DNA of 64,000 bases from Rhinopithecus roxellana (taxonomy: Eukaryota > Chordata > Mammalia > Primates > Cercopithecidae), in assembly GCF_007565055.1 (NCBI RefSeq), contig NC_044554.1, positions 16,965,921 to 17,029,920 of the forward strand, written 5' to 3'. The notes under the pieces are model-generated. The model had not been told where the DNA came from and ran no database searches. It saw nothing but the letters and a program-made list of their open reading frames with translations. The position numbers and the translations under genes are program-made. Positions 54,601 through 64,000 of this stretch are shown here, piece after piece. Position 1 is the stretch's first letter. Every line of letters starts with the position of its first letter.

Positions 54601-55704
54601 CTGGGTTACGTACTTTAGGCAGGAATACCACAGACGTGATGTTGTGTACTTTCCAGTGCATTATATGAGGAGGCAAATACTGTTATTTCTCCTGTTATTA
54701 CTGGTGATGATAACTTCTATAATTTAATTAAGGAGATATCTGCCAGGTTTCTACAAGGTAAAGTCACTCTTTAATTCTTTGTAATTGATACGTACCTGTG
54801 GTTAGATATTTTTAAGTTAATGTTAGTATCCTACTACTCTTAAACTTACCCATTAATTTTAACATCTATTGATGATTCTAGTGTGAATCCATGATTATCA
54901 AGATGGGTGCCAAATGGTGATTTTTCTGATTTTGTAATTTCTTTTATGTTTATTAGCTGACTTCTGTGATAAAGAAAAGCTTCTACCTCTTTATTCACTT
55001 ATTTATTCATATCAGTGTAGACTCATGGATTCTTGTTTTATCGTTTTGCCAATGTCTCTATGATTCTTTGAGCATTTTCTTACTTTCTGATCCAACAAGA
55101 TATTCCACAGTCATCTGGTACTATCTTTGTGCCAGCCCTAGAATAAGACATTTCACTTAGCAATGTTGGTTTATTTTACTATGAAGTGGTATTTAGAGAT
55201 CTAAGTGTTAGGTATGCTTATTGCTATTGAGGAGTCATTGTTTCTAGGCCCTCTCAGTGGATGTAAAGTTTATATGTATATGGATGAGTATATATATGTG
55301 TGGGTGTGTGTAATACACCTTTATTTTCAGAAAGAATATTAACTAGTGTCATGGCTGCTAAAAATAAAAAAGTGAATATAGGCTTAGGCTACATGACCAA
55401 GTGATCATATCCTTATCACAAGAAATTGTAGCTCCAATGTTTTGCATTCTTCAAATACATTGTTTTGTTGACTAACTGGATTCCAGGAATTACTTAGATC
55501 TTATCTGATGAGAAAAAGAACCTGGATGGTGAGGGGCCTGGAAATCATGTTATATGAAGAACAGGTGAAGGAACTGGGAACATTTAGTCTGGAAAAAGAT
55601 AAATGACAACATATGCTTATTATATTAAGTTGTTTGAGGCAGAAGAAATGACACACATTTATTCTGTGTTCACTTAGAGTACATAATTAATACAGATGAA
55701 TGTA

Positions 55705-56012
55705 TTTTTTTTTTTTTTTTTTTTTTTTTGAGACGGAGTCTTGCTCTGCCGCCCAGGCTGGAGTGCAGTGGCCGGCTCTCAGCTCACTGCAAGCTCCGCC
55801 TCCCGGGTTCACGCCATTCTCCTGTCTCAGCCTCCCGAGTAGCTGGGACTACAGGCGCCCACCTCGTCGCTCGGCTAGTTTTTTGTATTTTTTTAGTAGA
55901 GACGGGGTTTCACCGTATTAGCCAGGATGGTCTCGATCTCCTGACCTCGTGATCCGCCCGTCTCGGCCTCCCAAAGTGCTGGGATTACAGGCTTGAGCCA
56001 CCGCGCCCGGCC
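55705..56012 (-). mobile_element. AluY, cercopithecid lineage
   Basis: 25 bp T run, then GAGACGGAGTCTTGCTCTGCC to CACCGCGCCCGGCC, with GGCTTGAGCC and GGCTAGTTTTTTG. The 16 bp duplication CAGATGAATGTATTTT is exact. Confidence 0.95.
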
Positions 56013-56472
56013 TCAGATGAATGTATTTTAAGAGAGATATAAATTTATCTCTGCATAAGGAAATTTTTGAGGCAAGTTTTCCTCTAATGGAGTAAAATGA
56101 CTTGAATACCTCAAACCCAATTATTATCTCTAATCAGGAGAAGCTTGCTTATTACATAATTTGTGTGTGCTGTAAGACATTAGAACTACTTGAGAGATGT
56201 CTAAGTATGCTATACTTAGTGGCTTAGTCAATAGTATGTTTCACGAGATGCTTCACGAGGAAAGGATTCTGTTCTAAATAAATGTAAGAAATAATGTGTA
56301 CATAATCTTCTATTGGATATTTATAATGCAGAGTAACATGTTAAAAGGCTCTGAGAAGTCCTCAAGTAAGGAAACTTGTTTGACTTTTTCTAATGTAGTG
56401 GATATAGGAACAGGTGAGGTTATAGGTATAATCTAATAGTAGCCATACAGTAGTCATCTATAGATGCATGGT

Positions 56473-56499
56473 CTGTCTTTCTTTCTTTCCTTCTTTCTC

Positions 56500-56568
<69 letters not shown>

Positions 56569-56719
56569 TTTCCTTCTTCCTTCCTTCCTTCCTTCCTTCC
56601 TTCCTTCCTTCCTTCCTTCCTTCCTTCCTTCCTTCCTTCCATCCTTCCTTCCTTCCTTCCTTCTTCTCTCTTCTCTTTCTTCTCTTTTTCTTTCTCTTTC
56701 TCTCTCTCTCTCTTTCTTT
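56473..56719 (+). repeat. CTTT / CCTT compound microsatellite
   Basis: About 100 bp of CTTT units, then about 100 bp of CCTT units, then TCTC and CTTT mixtures. Pure pyrimidine on the plus strand for nearly 250 bp. Confidence 0.93.
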
Positions 56720-57659
56720 GTTTTTAAACCAGGCCTTCAAGCATTTTATCCTTTGAGTTACAAACAATCCAATTACACACTCTTTTATACATGGTATTTA
56801 AACCAAGATACTAGATGTGATCATCAAGGGACTGTGTGAAGATAGAGATGTGCAAAAACTGAGCTCAGGGAGAAGAGGCAAACTAGCAAAGAAACTGAGA
56901 AGGAGTAAGTAAAGAGGAACAAACTGAACAGAGTGGTTTCCCAGAAGCTAAGTGAATAAAGTGTTCTGGGAGAAGAGAACATGATTGGCTGTGCTTTATA
57001 CTACCAGTAGGTTGAATAAGATAAGCAACTGAGACCTGACCGTTGCATTTAGTGACTGGAAGTCATTGGTGTCCTTAAAGAGAGCTTTCAGTGGAGTATT
57101 GGGAGCAAAAGCATGATTGGATTGAGGAGAGGAGATGGAGAAGTGGGAGTAGATAGCAATGTTTTGCACTGTGAAAGGGAGAAGAGAAATGTATTTATTG
57201 AGCACCTTCTGTGTGTCATATTGCTGAAAATATTTAAGCAATGATGAAATGTATGAGCTATACATAGCTTAGCTCATCATTCTGGCTTAAATAGTAGTTG
57301 CAGTATGTTTATTAAGTACTTTTCTGTGTGATGTAGATTTGAATAGACTACAAATTGAAATATTGGTTTCCTGACTTACAGAAAATTTCTTCAGATTAAA
57401 AGAACGTTGGGGATAGTGGCTGTCAAATTGTATTGCATTCTCCAGTTTCTAGGTGGTTTAGGCTAGTTGGCTTAGTAATTTTATCAATCATGAATTGATG
57501 ATCTGGACATGTTAATAATGATGTTACATAAAATAGTAAGATTTGGTGTCCAGTCATATGTTCATCATTTTTAAATTGACGTAGTATCAAGAATAATATT
57601 TAAAGCCACATATCCTAATTTTAAATTGGCCCCTGTAACAATTAGGAGGAGAAAACTCA

Positions 57660-57935
57660 GGAAACACAATTCAGTCCTCATTTCTGCTTCATTAACTTTC
57701 CATCTACCTTCTTGGAGCTAATTGCAAGCCCACTCTGTAAGTCCAGTTGCAGCAACTTCTCATCGTTCACAGCTGTGTTAATATAAGGTCGCTGCAAACA
57801 CTGAATTAGCCAATAGTGAAGCATTGCTCTTAGAGGAAATACAGAGTTGAGTTCCTGTGAGCCACTGGTCACAATATTTTTGTCATCAGTGATCAATCCA
57901 TAACCTTGTTTCATATGTGTTTCTATTTAAAGACA
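57660..57935. other. unassigned sequence with antisense open frame
   Basis: On the minus strand a 78-residue frame reads MKQGYGLITDDKNIV and continues to KKVDGKLMKQK. The wording feels like part of an old interspersed repeat, but I could not name it. No splice context or homology supports a gene. Confidence 0.3.
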
Positions 57936-58247
57936 CCTTTTAAAATTTTGTTGTTAATTTTGTTAACATTGAACTGACAACCAACAGCACTATAACTCAT
58001 ATCTGAATGAAACTACTATTGCTCTCTGCTATCTCAGATCTGCTAGGTCAGTTACAAGTCACATACCTTCTTTCAAGCTTCATTTTTGTTGTTTTTTTCC
58101 CTGTTCTCTCTGTTCTTGTGTACGTATGCCTTTGCTGTCATTTCAGTTAGATACTGTAAGGGAGTAAAGTTAGATGCCTGTGTTTAGTTTGCCTTTTTTT
58201 TTTTCTCGTGGAAATTTGGTTGTCGTTTTTAATATATTGGAATAACT

Positions 58248-58543
58248 TTTTTTTTTCTTTGAAATAAGAGTCTTGCTCTGTCACCCAGGCTGAAATGCAA
58301 TGGTACAATCTTGGCTGGCTGCAACCTCTGCCTCCTGGCTTCAAGTGATTCTCGTGCCTCAGTCTCTCAAGTAGCTGGGATTACAGGTGTGTACCACCAT
58401 GCCTGGCTAATTTTTGTATTTTTAGTAGAGATAGGGTTTCACTATGTTGGCCAGGCTGGTCTTAAACTCCTGGCCTCAAGTGGTCTGCCCACCTCGGCCT
58501 CCCAAAGTGCTGGGATTGCAAGAGTGAGCCACCATGCCTGACA
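58248..58543 (-). mobile_element. Alu, diverged
   Basis: AAATAAGAGTCTTGCTCTGTC to CACCATGCCTGAC; ATAACTTTT repeats on both sides. Confidence 0.87.
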
Positions 58544-58634
58544 TGAAATAACTTTTAATAGTTTGCCTGTTTATAGTACGTGGGTCCAGGACAGATACAC
58601 GTTTCATTTTGCTCAATTCAATTACATTATTTAA

Positions 58635-60480
58635 AAAATCTACTTTTATTAATTGACAATGTACATATTTGAGGGGTACATAACGATGTTTCAATACATA
58701 TAATGTATAGTGATCAGATCAGGGTAATTGACATATACATTATTTCAAACATTATTTATTGTAGCTATTTGAACTATATATTATTGTTAACTATAGTCAT
58801 CTAATAGTGGTATAGAACACTAGAACTTATTCTTCCTATCTAGCTGTAATTTTGTAACCTTTCACAAATCTCTTCCTATGCCTCTCTTCCTTATGCCCTT
58901 CCCAGTCTCTAGTATCCTTTGTTCTACTTTTTACTTCTATGAGATCAGCTTTTTAACTTCTACCATGAATGAGAACATGCAGGGTTTAACTTTCTGTTCC
59001 TGGCTTATTTCACTTAACATAATATCCTCCAGTTCCATCCACGTTGCTGCGAATGACAAGATTTGATTCTTTTTATGGCAGAACAGTATTCCACTATCTG
59101 TAGACCCCATTTTCTTTATCCATTCTTCTGTTGTTGGGCATCTAGTTTGATTCCATATCTTGACTATTGTGAATAGTGCTGCACTAAACATGGGGTGCAG
59201 ATGTCTCTTCAATATACTGATTTTCTTTCCTTTGGATAAAATTCCCAGTGGTGGGATTGCTGGATCATATGGTAGTTCTATTAGTAGTTTTTTGAGGAAT
59301 CTCCATACGCTTCTCCATAGTAGCTGTACTAGTTTACATTGCTACCAAATGTGTAAGAGTTCCTTTATCTCTGCATCCTCACCAGCATTTGTTATTTTCT
59401 TGTCTTTTTGATCGTAACCATCTTAAGTGGGTGAGATGGTATCTCATTATACTTTTGATTTGCATTTCCCTGATGATTAGTGTATTGGTTCGTTCTCATG
59501 CTGCTAATAAAGACATACCTGAGCCTGGGTAATTTATAAAGGAAAGAGGTTTAATTGACTCACAGTTGAGCATGACTGGGGAGGCATCAGGAAACTTAAA
59601 ATCATGGTGGAAGGGGAAGCAAAAACGTCCTTCCTCACATGGCAGCAGGAGAGGGAAGAATGAGAACCAAGCAAAGGGGGGAGCCCTTTATAAAACCATC
59701 AGATCTTGTGAGAACTTACGCACTATCACGAGAATAGCATGAGGGAAACCACCACAGTGATTCAGTTACCTCCCACTGGGTCCCTCTCATGACACATGGG
59801 GATTATGGAAACTACAATTTAAGATGAGATTTGGGTGGGAACAGAGCCAAACCATATCAATTAGTGATGTTGGGCATTTTAAAATATATTTATTGGCCAC
59901 ATGTGTGTCTTCTTTTATGTGTTTAGATTTTTTGCCCATCTTTAAATCGGATTGTTTGTTTTTTGATGTTAAAAAGTTTGAGAGTCTGGTATATTCTGGC
60001 TATTAATTCCCTGTTCCATGAATAGTTTGCAAATCTTTTCTCCCAGTCTATAGGTTATCTTTTTACTCTGTTGATTATTTCCTTTGCTGTGCAGAAGCTT
60101 TTTGTTTTTATATAATCTCCATTTGTTTATTCTTGCTTTTGTTGCCTATGTTTTTGAGGACTTATTCATAAAATCTTTTCTCAGACCAATGTCCTGAAGC
60201 ATTTCGTCTATGGTTTCTTTTAGTAGTTTTGTAGTTTTGGGTTTTACATTTAGGTCTTTGATCTATTTTGGGGTCGATTTTTATATAGGATGAGAGATGG
60301 GCGTCTAATTTTATTCTTCTGCATGTCTAGTTTTCCCAGAAATATTTATTGAAGGGACTATCCTTTCCTCAATGAGTGTTCCTGACACCTTTGTTAAAAA
60401 TCAGTTAACTGTAGATACGTGGATTGATTAATTTCTGGGTTCTCTATTCTGTTCCACTGATCTGTGTGTCTGTTTTTATG
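58635..60480 (-). mobile_element. L1 3' part (3'UTR and end of ORF2), antisense
   Basis: TATTTGAGGGGTACATAACG and ACTATAGTCATCTAATAGTGG are an L1MA/L1PB-type 3'UTR, followed by antisense ORF2 (CATATGGTAGTTCTATTAG, CTTTTGTTGCCTATGTTTTTG). It is interrupted by the LTR at 59481-59859. Reading frames are disrupted. Confidence 0.82.
59481..59859 (-). mobile_element. solo LTR of the MST/THE1 (MaLR) class
   Basis: A 379 bp element with TG...CA ends. It runs on the plus strand from TGTATTGGTTCGTTCTCATG to AGAGCCAAACCATATCA and is bounded by the 5 bp duplication ATTAG on each side. GGGTAATTTATAAAGGAAAG and ATGAGATTTGGGTGGGAAC are hallmark segments. It is non-coding; no internal retroviral sequence is present, and the L1 text resumes exactly after it. 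Confidence 0.85.
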
Positions 60481-60484
60481 CCAT

Positions 60485-61575
60485 AGGGCTCAGGTGACAT
60501 GTTTGCCAGGTGACCCACAGAGCTGTTTCTCAGGTACAGTCGTGGGCTCATGGCTGCTTGGATGGACTGAGAGTATGCCCACCAGGGGCAACCTGCTGTG
60601 CCCAGGGACAGGACTGTTTCTTAGAGCTTGATTGCAGGTGGAGAGCTAAGGGCATATCTGCAGTGGGGGAGTGCTGTAGGGCTATTTCTCAGGACCTGAG
60701 TACAGATGTGTAGCCTCTCTGCCAGCCCAAGGGATATATCAGCTGCTGAGAAACTTAGGGGGTGCGCTCCCACTTGGAGGGCATGTAGTAGTTTTCTCTG
60801 GCTCAAGGGCAGGTTTGCCTTGGGTGGGACTGCCAGACTGTTCCTCTGACTGGAAGTGTGGCAGTGGTGGCAGAGTGTTGGGGAGCGGAGGGTAAGGGAG
60901 GTTGATTTCCCTGCTGTGCAGGACTGGAGTCACAGCTGATCCTGGGCCCCGGCTCTGCATAGTTGGGGTTGTGGTGTTCAACCACCCATGTGGGTTTGGT
61001 GGAATGAAGATGGAGCTCCAGTGCTAGAGATTCAGTGGCTACTAACCTGCAGAGCAGGGTGAGCTCCAGAGGTGGCTCTGGTCTCAGGATGGCACCATGC
61101 TGCCGCAACTTTTCTCCCAGGGAGTGGATGGATGTGGGAGGGGAGTGTGCACCTTGTGTTCCTAATCTGGGGCAGTGCAGCTGCATGAATTCCTGGCAGC
61201 TCTCCAAACTGGGCTGGAGGCTTGCAAGGACTGTGGGATTCTCCTGTAGTAAGGATTGTAGGTGTTTGCAGTGGCAGTGGGGGCTGGTAGGGCTCTTCTG
61301 TTTAACTTTTCCCTGAAATGGGAAGTCCCTCCTGGCTCTGGGCAGATCCAATCTGGGTTGGAGAGACAGGGCTACAGTGGCCAGGTACCTCCATGCTGCC
61401 CTCATAGACTTCCAGTCTCCACACCCGCATCTCCAGTTGCTCGCTGCACCCCAGTACTCTCCCATTGACACTCAAACTGAATCTTAGCTGTTTATTTGAT
61501 GCCTAGGTTCTTTCTTATGGGGGAATGCGTGCTGGGTGTCTCTAGTCAGTCATCTTATTGATGTCACCTTCTGAA
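60485..61575 (-). mobile_element. L1 5'UTR-like segment, antisense
   Basis: GC-richer DNA. On the minus strand it begins AAGGTGACATCAATAAGATG and ACTGACTAGAGAC, resembling the first bases of an L1P/L1M 5'UTR. It directly follows the ORF2 3' part at 60480, so most of the coding region between is missing. A 222-residue open frame on the minus strand (60803-61471) is part of this UTR and has no L1 ORF1 look. Confidence 0.55.
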
Positions 61576-61603
61576 ATTAAAAATATTTAAATCTTAAATT
61601 ACT

Positions 61604-61904
61604 CTTTTTTTTTTTTTTTTTTTTTTGAGATGGAGTCTTGCTCTGTCAACAGGCTGGAGTGCAGTAGCGTGATCTTGGCTCACTGCAGCCTCTGCCTCCC
61701 GGGTTCAAGGGATTCTTCTGCCTCAGCTTCTCGAGTAGCTGGGACTACAGGCGCACATCACCATGCCCGGCTAATTTTTGTATTTTTAGTAGAGATGGGG
61801 TTTCACCATGTTGGCCAGGATGGTCTCGATCTCTTGACCTCATAATCCACCATCTCGGCCTCCCAAAGTGCTAGGATTACAGGTGTGAACCACTGCGCCT
61901 GGCC
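61604..61904 (-). mobile_element. Alu, full length
   Basis: 22 bp T run, GAGATGGAGTCTTGCTCTGTC to CACTGCGCCTGGCC. AATCTTAAATTACTCT flanks it exactly. Confidence 0.93.
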
Positions 61905-62845
61905 TGAATCTTAAATTACTCTAAGTAGTCGAGTTATTTGAACACCATGACTTATATGTTCTCACAGTTTGATTTCCTTAGAAGGAATTGAGGTAACTTT
62001 TCAAATAGATCGCAACAAGGAGAAAGTTATTTTAGACAAGGAATATTACCTGGAGTAGAAGGCAGGCATGCAAGTATATGGTATATTTGTGAACCTGTGT
62101 AGCTAGAATGTAAGGTATGTATATGGATGGGAGGTTGGGGAGGGCGGGTAATTGAAACTGTGTGGAACAAAGTAGAGATGATAGATGCTACTGACTGGAG
62201 AAATAATAAATCTATGGTCAAATTGTAAAAGAAGACTTTTGAATACAGTGTTGATTAAATTCTTTTCTTTGGCAGTGGGAGACTAGAGATTTTTAAGTGA
62301 TGAGGTCAGTAATTTAAAAAGATAAGAAGTGAAAGTAAAGCAACAATAATAGTTTGTTAGTGTAGTCGTGGTATTAGATATCAGCTTGTACCAGGTGTAT
62401 GGTAGTGGGGCTAGAGAGGGATCATATGAGAGAAGTTTGGAGGTATGACAAATAGGTTATATTAATTTATTCCTTTGTAATTATTGAGTGGTTTCTGTGT
62501 GCCAGGTATAGAATTTATAGTGGTGGGAGGTGGGAAAGGGGAGGAAACAAGAAAGATTATAGGGTTCTTTGTTGGAAAATTGAAGAGATAGTAAAAGACG
62601 AGTAGATTTGAGGAGGGAAAATACATCCTGTGTGTGTTTTTTTTTTTTTTCTTGGAGGTAGTTGTAACAAATTCACAGAAGAGCGTAGTTTATGGTCTTA
62701 TGTTTTTTGCTTAGTATCTTGAGGTTATAAAAAGAATTGAAACTGGGTATCCTCCGTTTACTTCCTTCTGTTAGAAATAGCAGAAGTAAAAGTGCAGCTG
62801 TTGTTAGTTTAGAATCTTATCTTAGAATATTTAAATTTTACTTCT

Positions 62846-63057
62846 GGGCTGGAGTGCTGTGGTGCAATCTCGGCTCACTGCGACCTCCACCTCCTGAGTT
62901 CAAGCAATTCTCCTGCCTCAGCCTCCTGAAAAGCTGGGATTACAGGTGTGCGCCACCATGCCAGGCTAATTTTTGTATTTTTAGTAGAGATGTTTCACCA
63001 TGTTGGCCAGGCTGGTCTTGAACTCCTGACCTCGTGATCTGCCTGCCTCAGCCTTCC
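62846..63057 (-). mobile_element. Alu missing both ends
   Basis: Starts at GGGCTGGAGTGCTGTGG (no T tail) and ends at CCTCAGCCTTCCAAA (no left end). TAAATTTTACTT and TAAATTTAACTT flank it. Confidence 0.82.
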
Positions 63058-63139
63058 AAATAAATTTAACTTTTTAACTGAGTCAGTAATGTAAAGAATT
63101 GAGTTGAGTACTTAAAAAATAAATGTTAAAAGAAGTAAA

Positions 63140-63452
63140 ATGGCAAGCACAGTGGCTTACTTCCTTAATCCTAACACTTTGGGAGGCCAAGGTGGGAAGA
63201 TTGCTTGGGACCAGGAGTTTGAGACCAGCCTGGACAACATAGCAAGACCCCACAAAAAAAAAGTTAGCTGAGTATAGTGGCTGGCACACACCTGTAGTCG
63301 TAGCTACTTGAGAGGCTGAAAAAGGAGGAACACTTGAGAGCCCAGGAGTTCGAGGTTGCAGTGAGCCAAAATTGTGCCACTGCATTCCAGCCTGGGTGAC
63401 AGAGCGAGCCTCTGTCTCTAAACAACAACAACAACAACAACAACAATAATAT
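63140..63452 (+). mobile_element. degraded Alu with CAA-repeat tail
   Basis: GGCAAGCACAGTGGCTTAC to an (ACA)n tail at 63420-63446; a shortened middle region (ACCCCACAAAAAAAAAG). Confidence 0.83.
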
Positions 63453-64000
63453 ATATTAGAGATTTCTGAGTAAAAATGAAGTGGGGTCACATAATTTTTC
63501 TTCGCTAAAACCAGTTTAAAGAAGGAAAGAGTAGATGGTGGGTTGAAGAAAGAGAGCAGAAATGGAAAGAAGCAGACAGAAAAGGGGTATCTGTAGCCTT
63601 ATACCAAATACTTCAAAAGTGGAAGGTAAAGAAAGAATGAGAAGATACTAGTTGTATATGACAAGTCTTCTAATCCCAGCCCCATATCCCAGAAACAAGA
63701 CTAAGGAAAGAGGAAGCCTACAAAATATTCCGATATCTCATTCATACTTTTAGAGAAGTAGACCTAGGAGGTGAGTAGGAAGCGAAAAGTCAAGGAAAAA
63801 TCCTTGAGAAGACCCTACATACCGGTGCTGAGCCTCAGCAGAGGCAGCAAGCATTGACATTTTGAATGGTACTCTGAGTCAAGGGCAAGAGCCAAAGCCC
63901 ATAAAGGTAGGCTAGATCCCTCACTAGGGAGATCAGTCTTGGTACAGGATGTTTAAGGACACCTCAGCCATGCCTGTGTTCAGTCCAATTTTAGCTCTTC

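Larger units (their letters stand above)
41767..64000 (+). other. PHTF2: PHTF2 first intron (5' part)
   Basis: Inferred from the donor at 41767 and gene order. After the CpG island the sequence is AT-rich and carries Alus, MIRs, a split MER2, a large L1 mosaic (48.4-52.3 kb), an L1 3'UTR piece (53.5 kb), a CTTT/CCTT microsatellite (56.5 kb) and an internally deleted L1 with a solo LTR (58.6-61.6 kb). I recognise nothing in 42360-43340, 45060-45590, 46340-46780, 47080-47650, 53000-53450, 55180-55700, 56030-56470, 56820-57650, 61910-62840 or 63460-64000. Confidence 0.6.

Noticed and set aside
56420..56839. Open frames of 115 and 123 residues over a microsatellite
   Set aside because: They are translations of CTTT/CCTT repeats (Ser-Phe-Leu-Pro or Lys-Glu-Arg-Gly periodicity).
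60803..61471. 222-residue minus-strand open frame
   Set aside because: It falls in the GC-rich L1 5'UTR-like segment, has no recognisable domain and is paralleled by other open frames there.
42360..64000. Search for a PHTF2 coding exon
   Set aside because: No frame in this stretch resembles the PHTF2 N-terminus or carries its membrane segments; all notable open frames are repeat-derived.
1..64000. CRISPR array, bacterial operon, prophage or novel defence-type system
   Set aside because: The window is primate nuclear DNA with spliced genes and Alus. No regularly spaced palindromic repeats or prokaryotic gene organisation were seen.

Overview
The window is nuclear DNA of an Old World monkey (cercopithecid primate). 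It is saturated with Alu elements, about 50 copies in 64 kb. Several nearly intact copies (near 1.5, 20.0, 31.8, 43.5 and 55.8 kb) carry the diagnostic changes of cercopithecid AluY lineages, such as GCTTGAGCC at the left end, the CACCTCGCCCGGCTAGTTTTTTG block and GGCCGGATCTC. No hominid-specific element such as SVA was seen. Gene order and protein sequence match the primate block RSBN1L - TMEM60 - PHTF2 (human 7q11.23). The species cannot be fixed further from this window.

Layout. From 1 to about 22.26 kb lies the 3' half of RSBN1L on the + strand. Its five last coding exons (7355-7492, 11914-12056, 16460-16627, 20926-21034, 21122-21760) join in frame to give the C-terminal 398 residues, followed by a short 3'UTR with AATAAA signals. 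From about 22.3 to 36.6 kb is intergenic DNA built from Alus, two small hAT-type DNA transposons and old LINE/MIR pieces. TMEM60 lies on the - strand, with its whole 133-residue reading frame in one exon (36821-37222), a spliced 5'UTR and its first exon in the CpG island near 41 kb. The same CpG island (about 40.8-42.35 kb) launches PHTF2 in the opposite direction. Its non-coding first exon ends at a donor at 41766/41767. The rest of the window to 64 kb is the start of PHTF2's first intron; no PHTF2 coding exon was found. That intron holds a mosaic of antisense L1 fragments (48.4-52.3, 53.5-53.9 and 58.6-61.6 kb), a solo MST/THE1-type LTR inside the last of them, a split MER2 transposon, MIRs, and a large CTTT/CCTT microsatellite.

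How the genes relate. RSBN1L is the paralogue of RSBN1, a JmjC-fold nuclear protein family linked to histone H4K20 demethylation. TMEM60 is a small four-helix membrane protein and PHTF2 a multi-pass membrane protein. The only shared control visible is the divergent TMEM60/PHTF2 promoter. Nothing resembles an operon, a CRISPR array or a new gene system.

The most unusual stretch is inside the RSBN1L intron at 9.43-10.96 kb. A polypyrimidine block switches to a 0.7 kb polypurine block around a CpG-bearing core, followed by a CpG-bearing segment I cannot assign. A second is a 45 bp tandem duplication that copies the splice acceptor of the 7355 exon and leaves a decoy AG upstream. Intron and repeat boundaries were read by eye and most repeat ends are accurate to about 5-10 bases.
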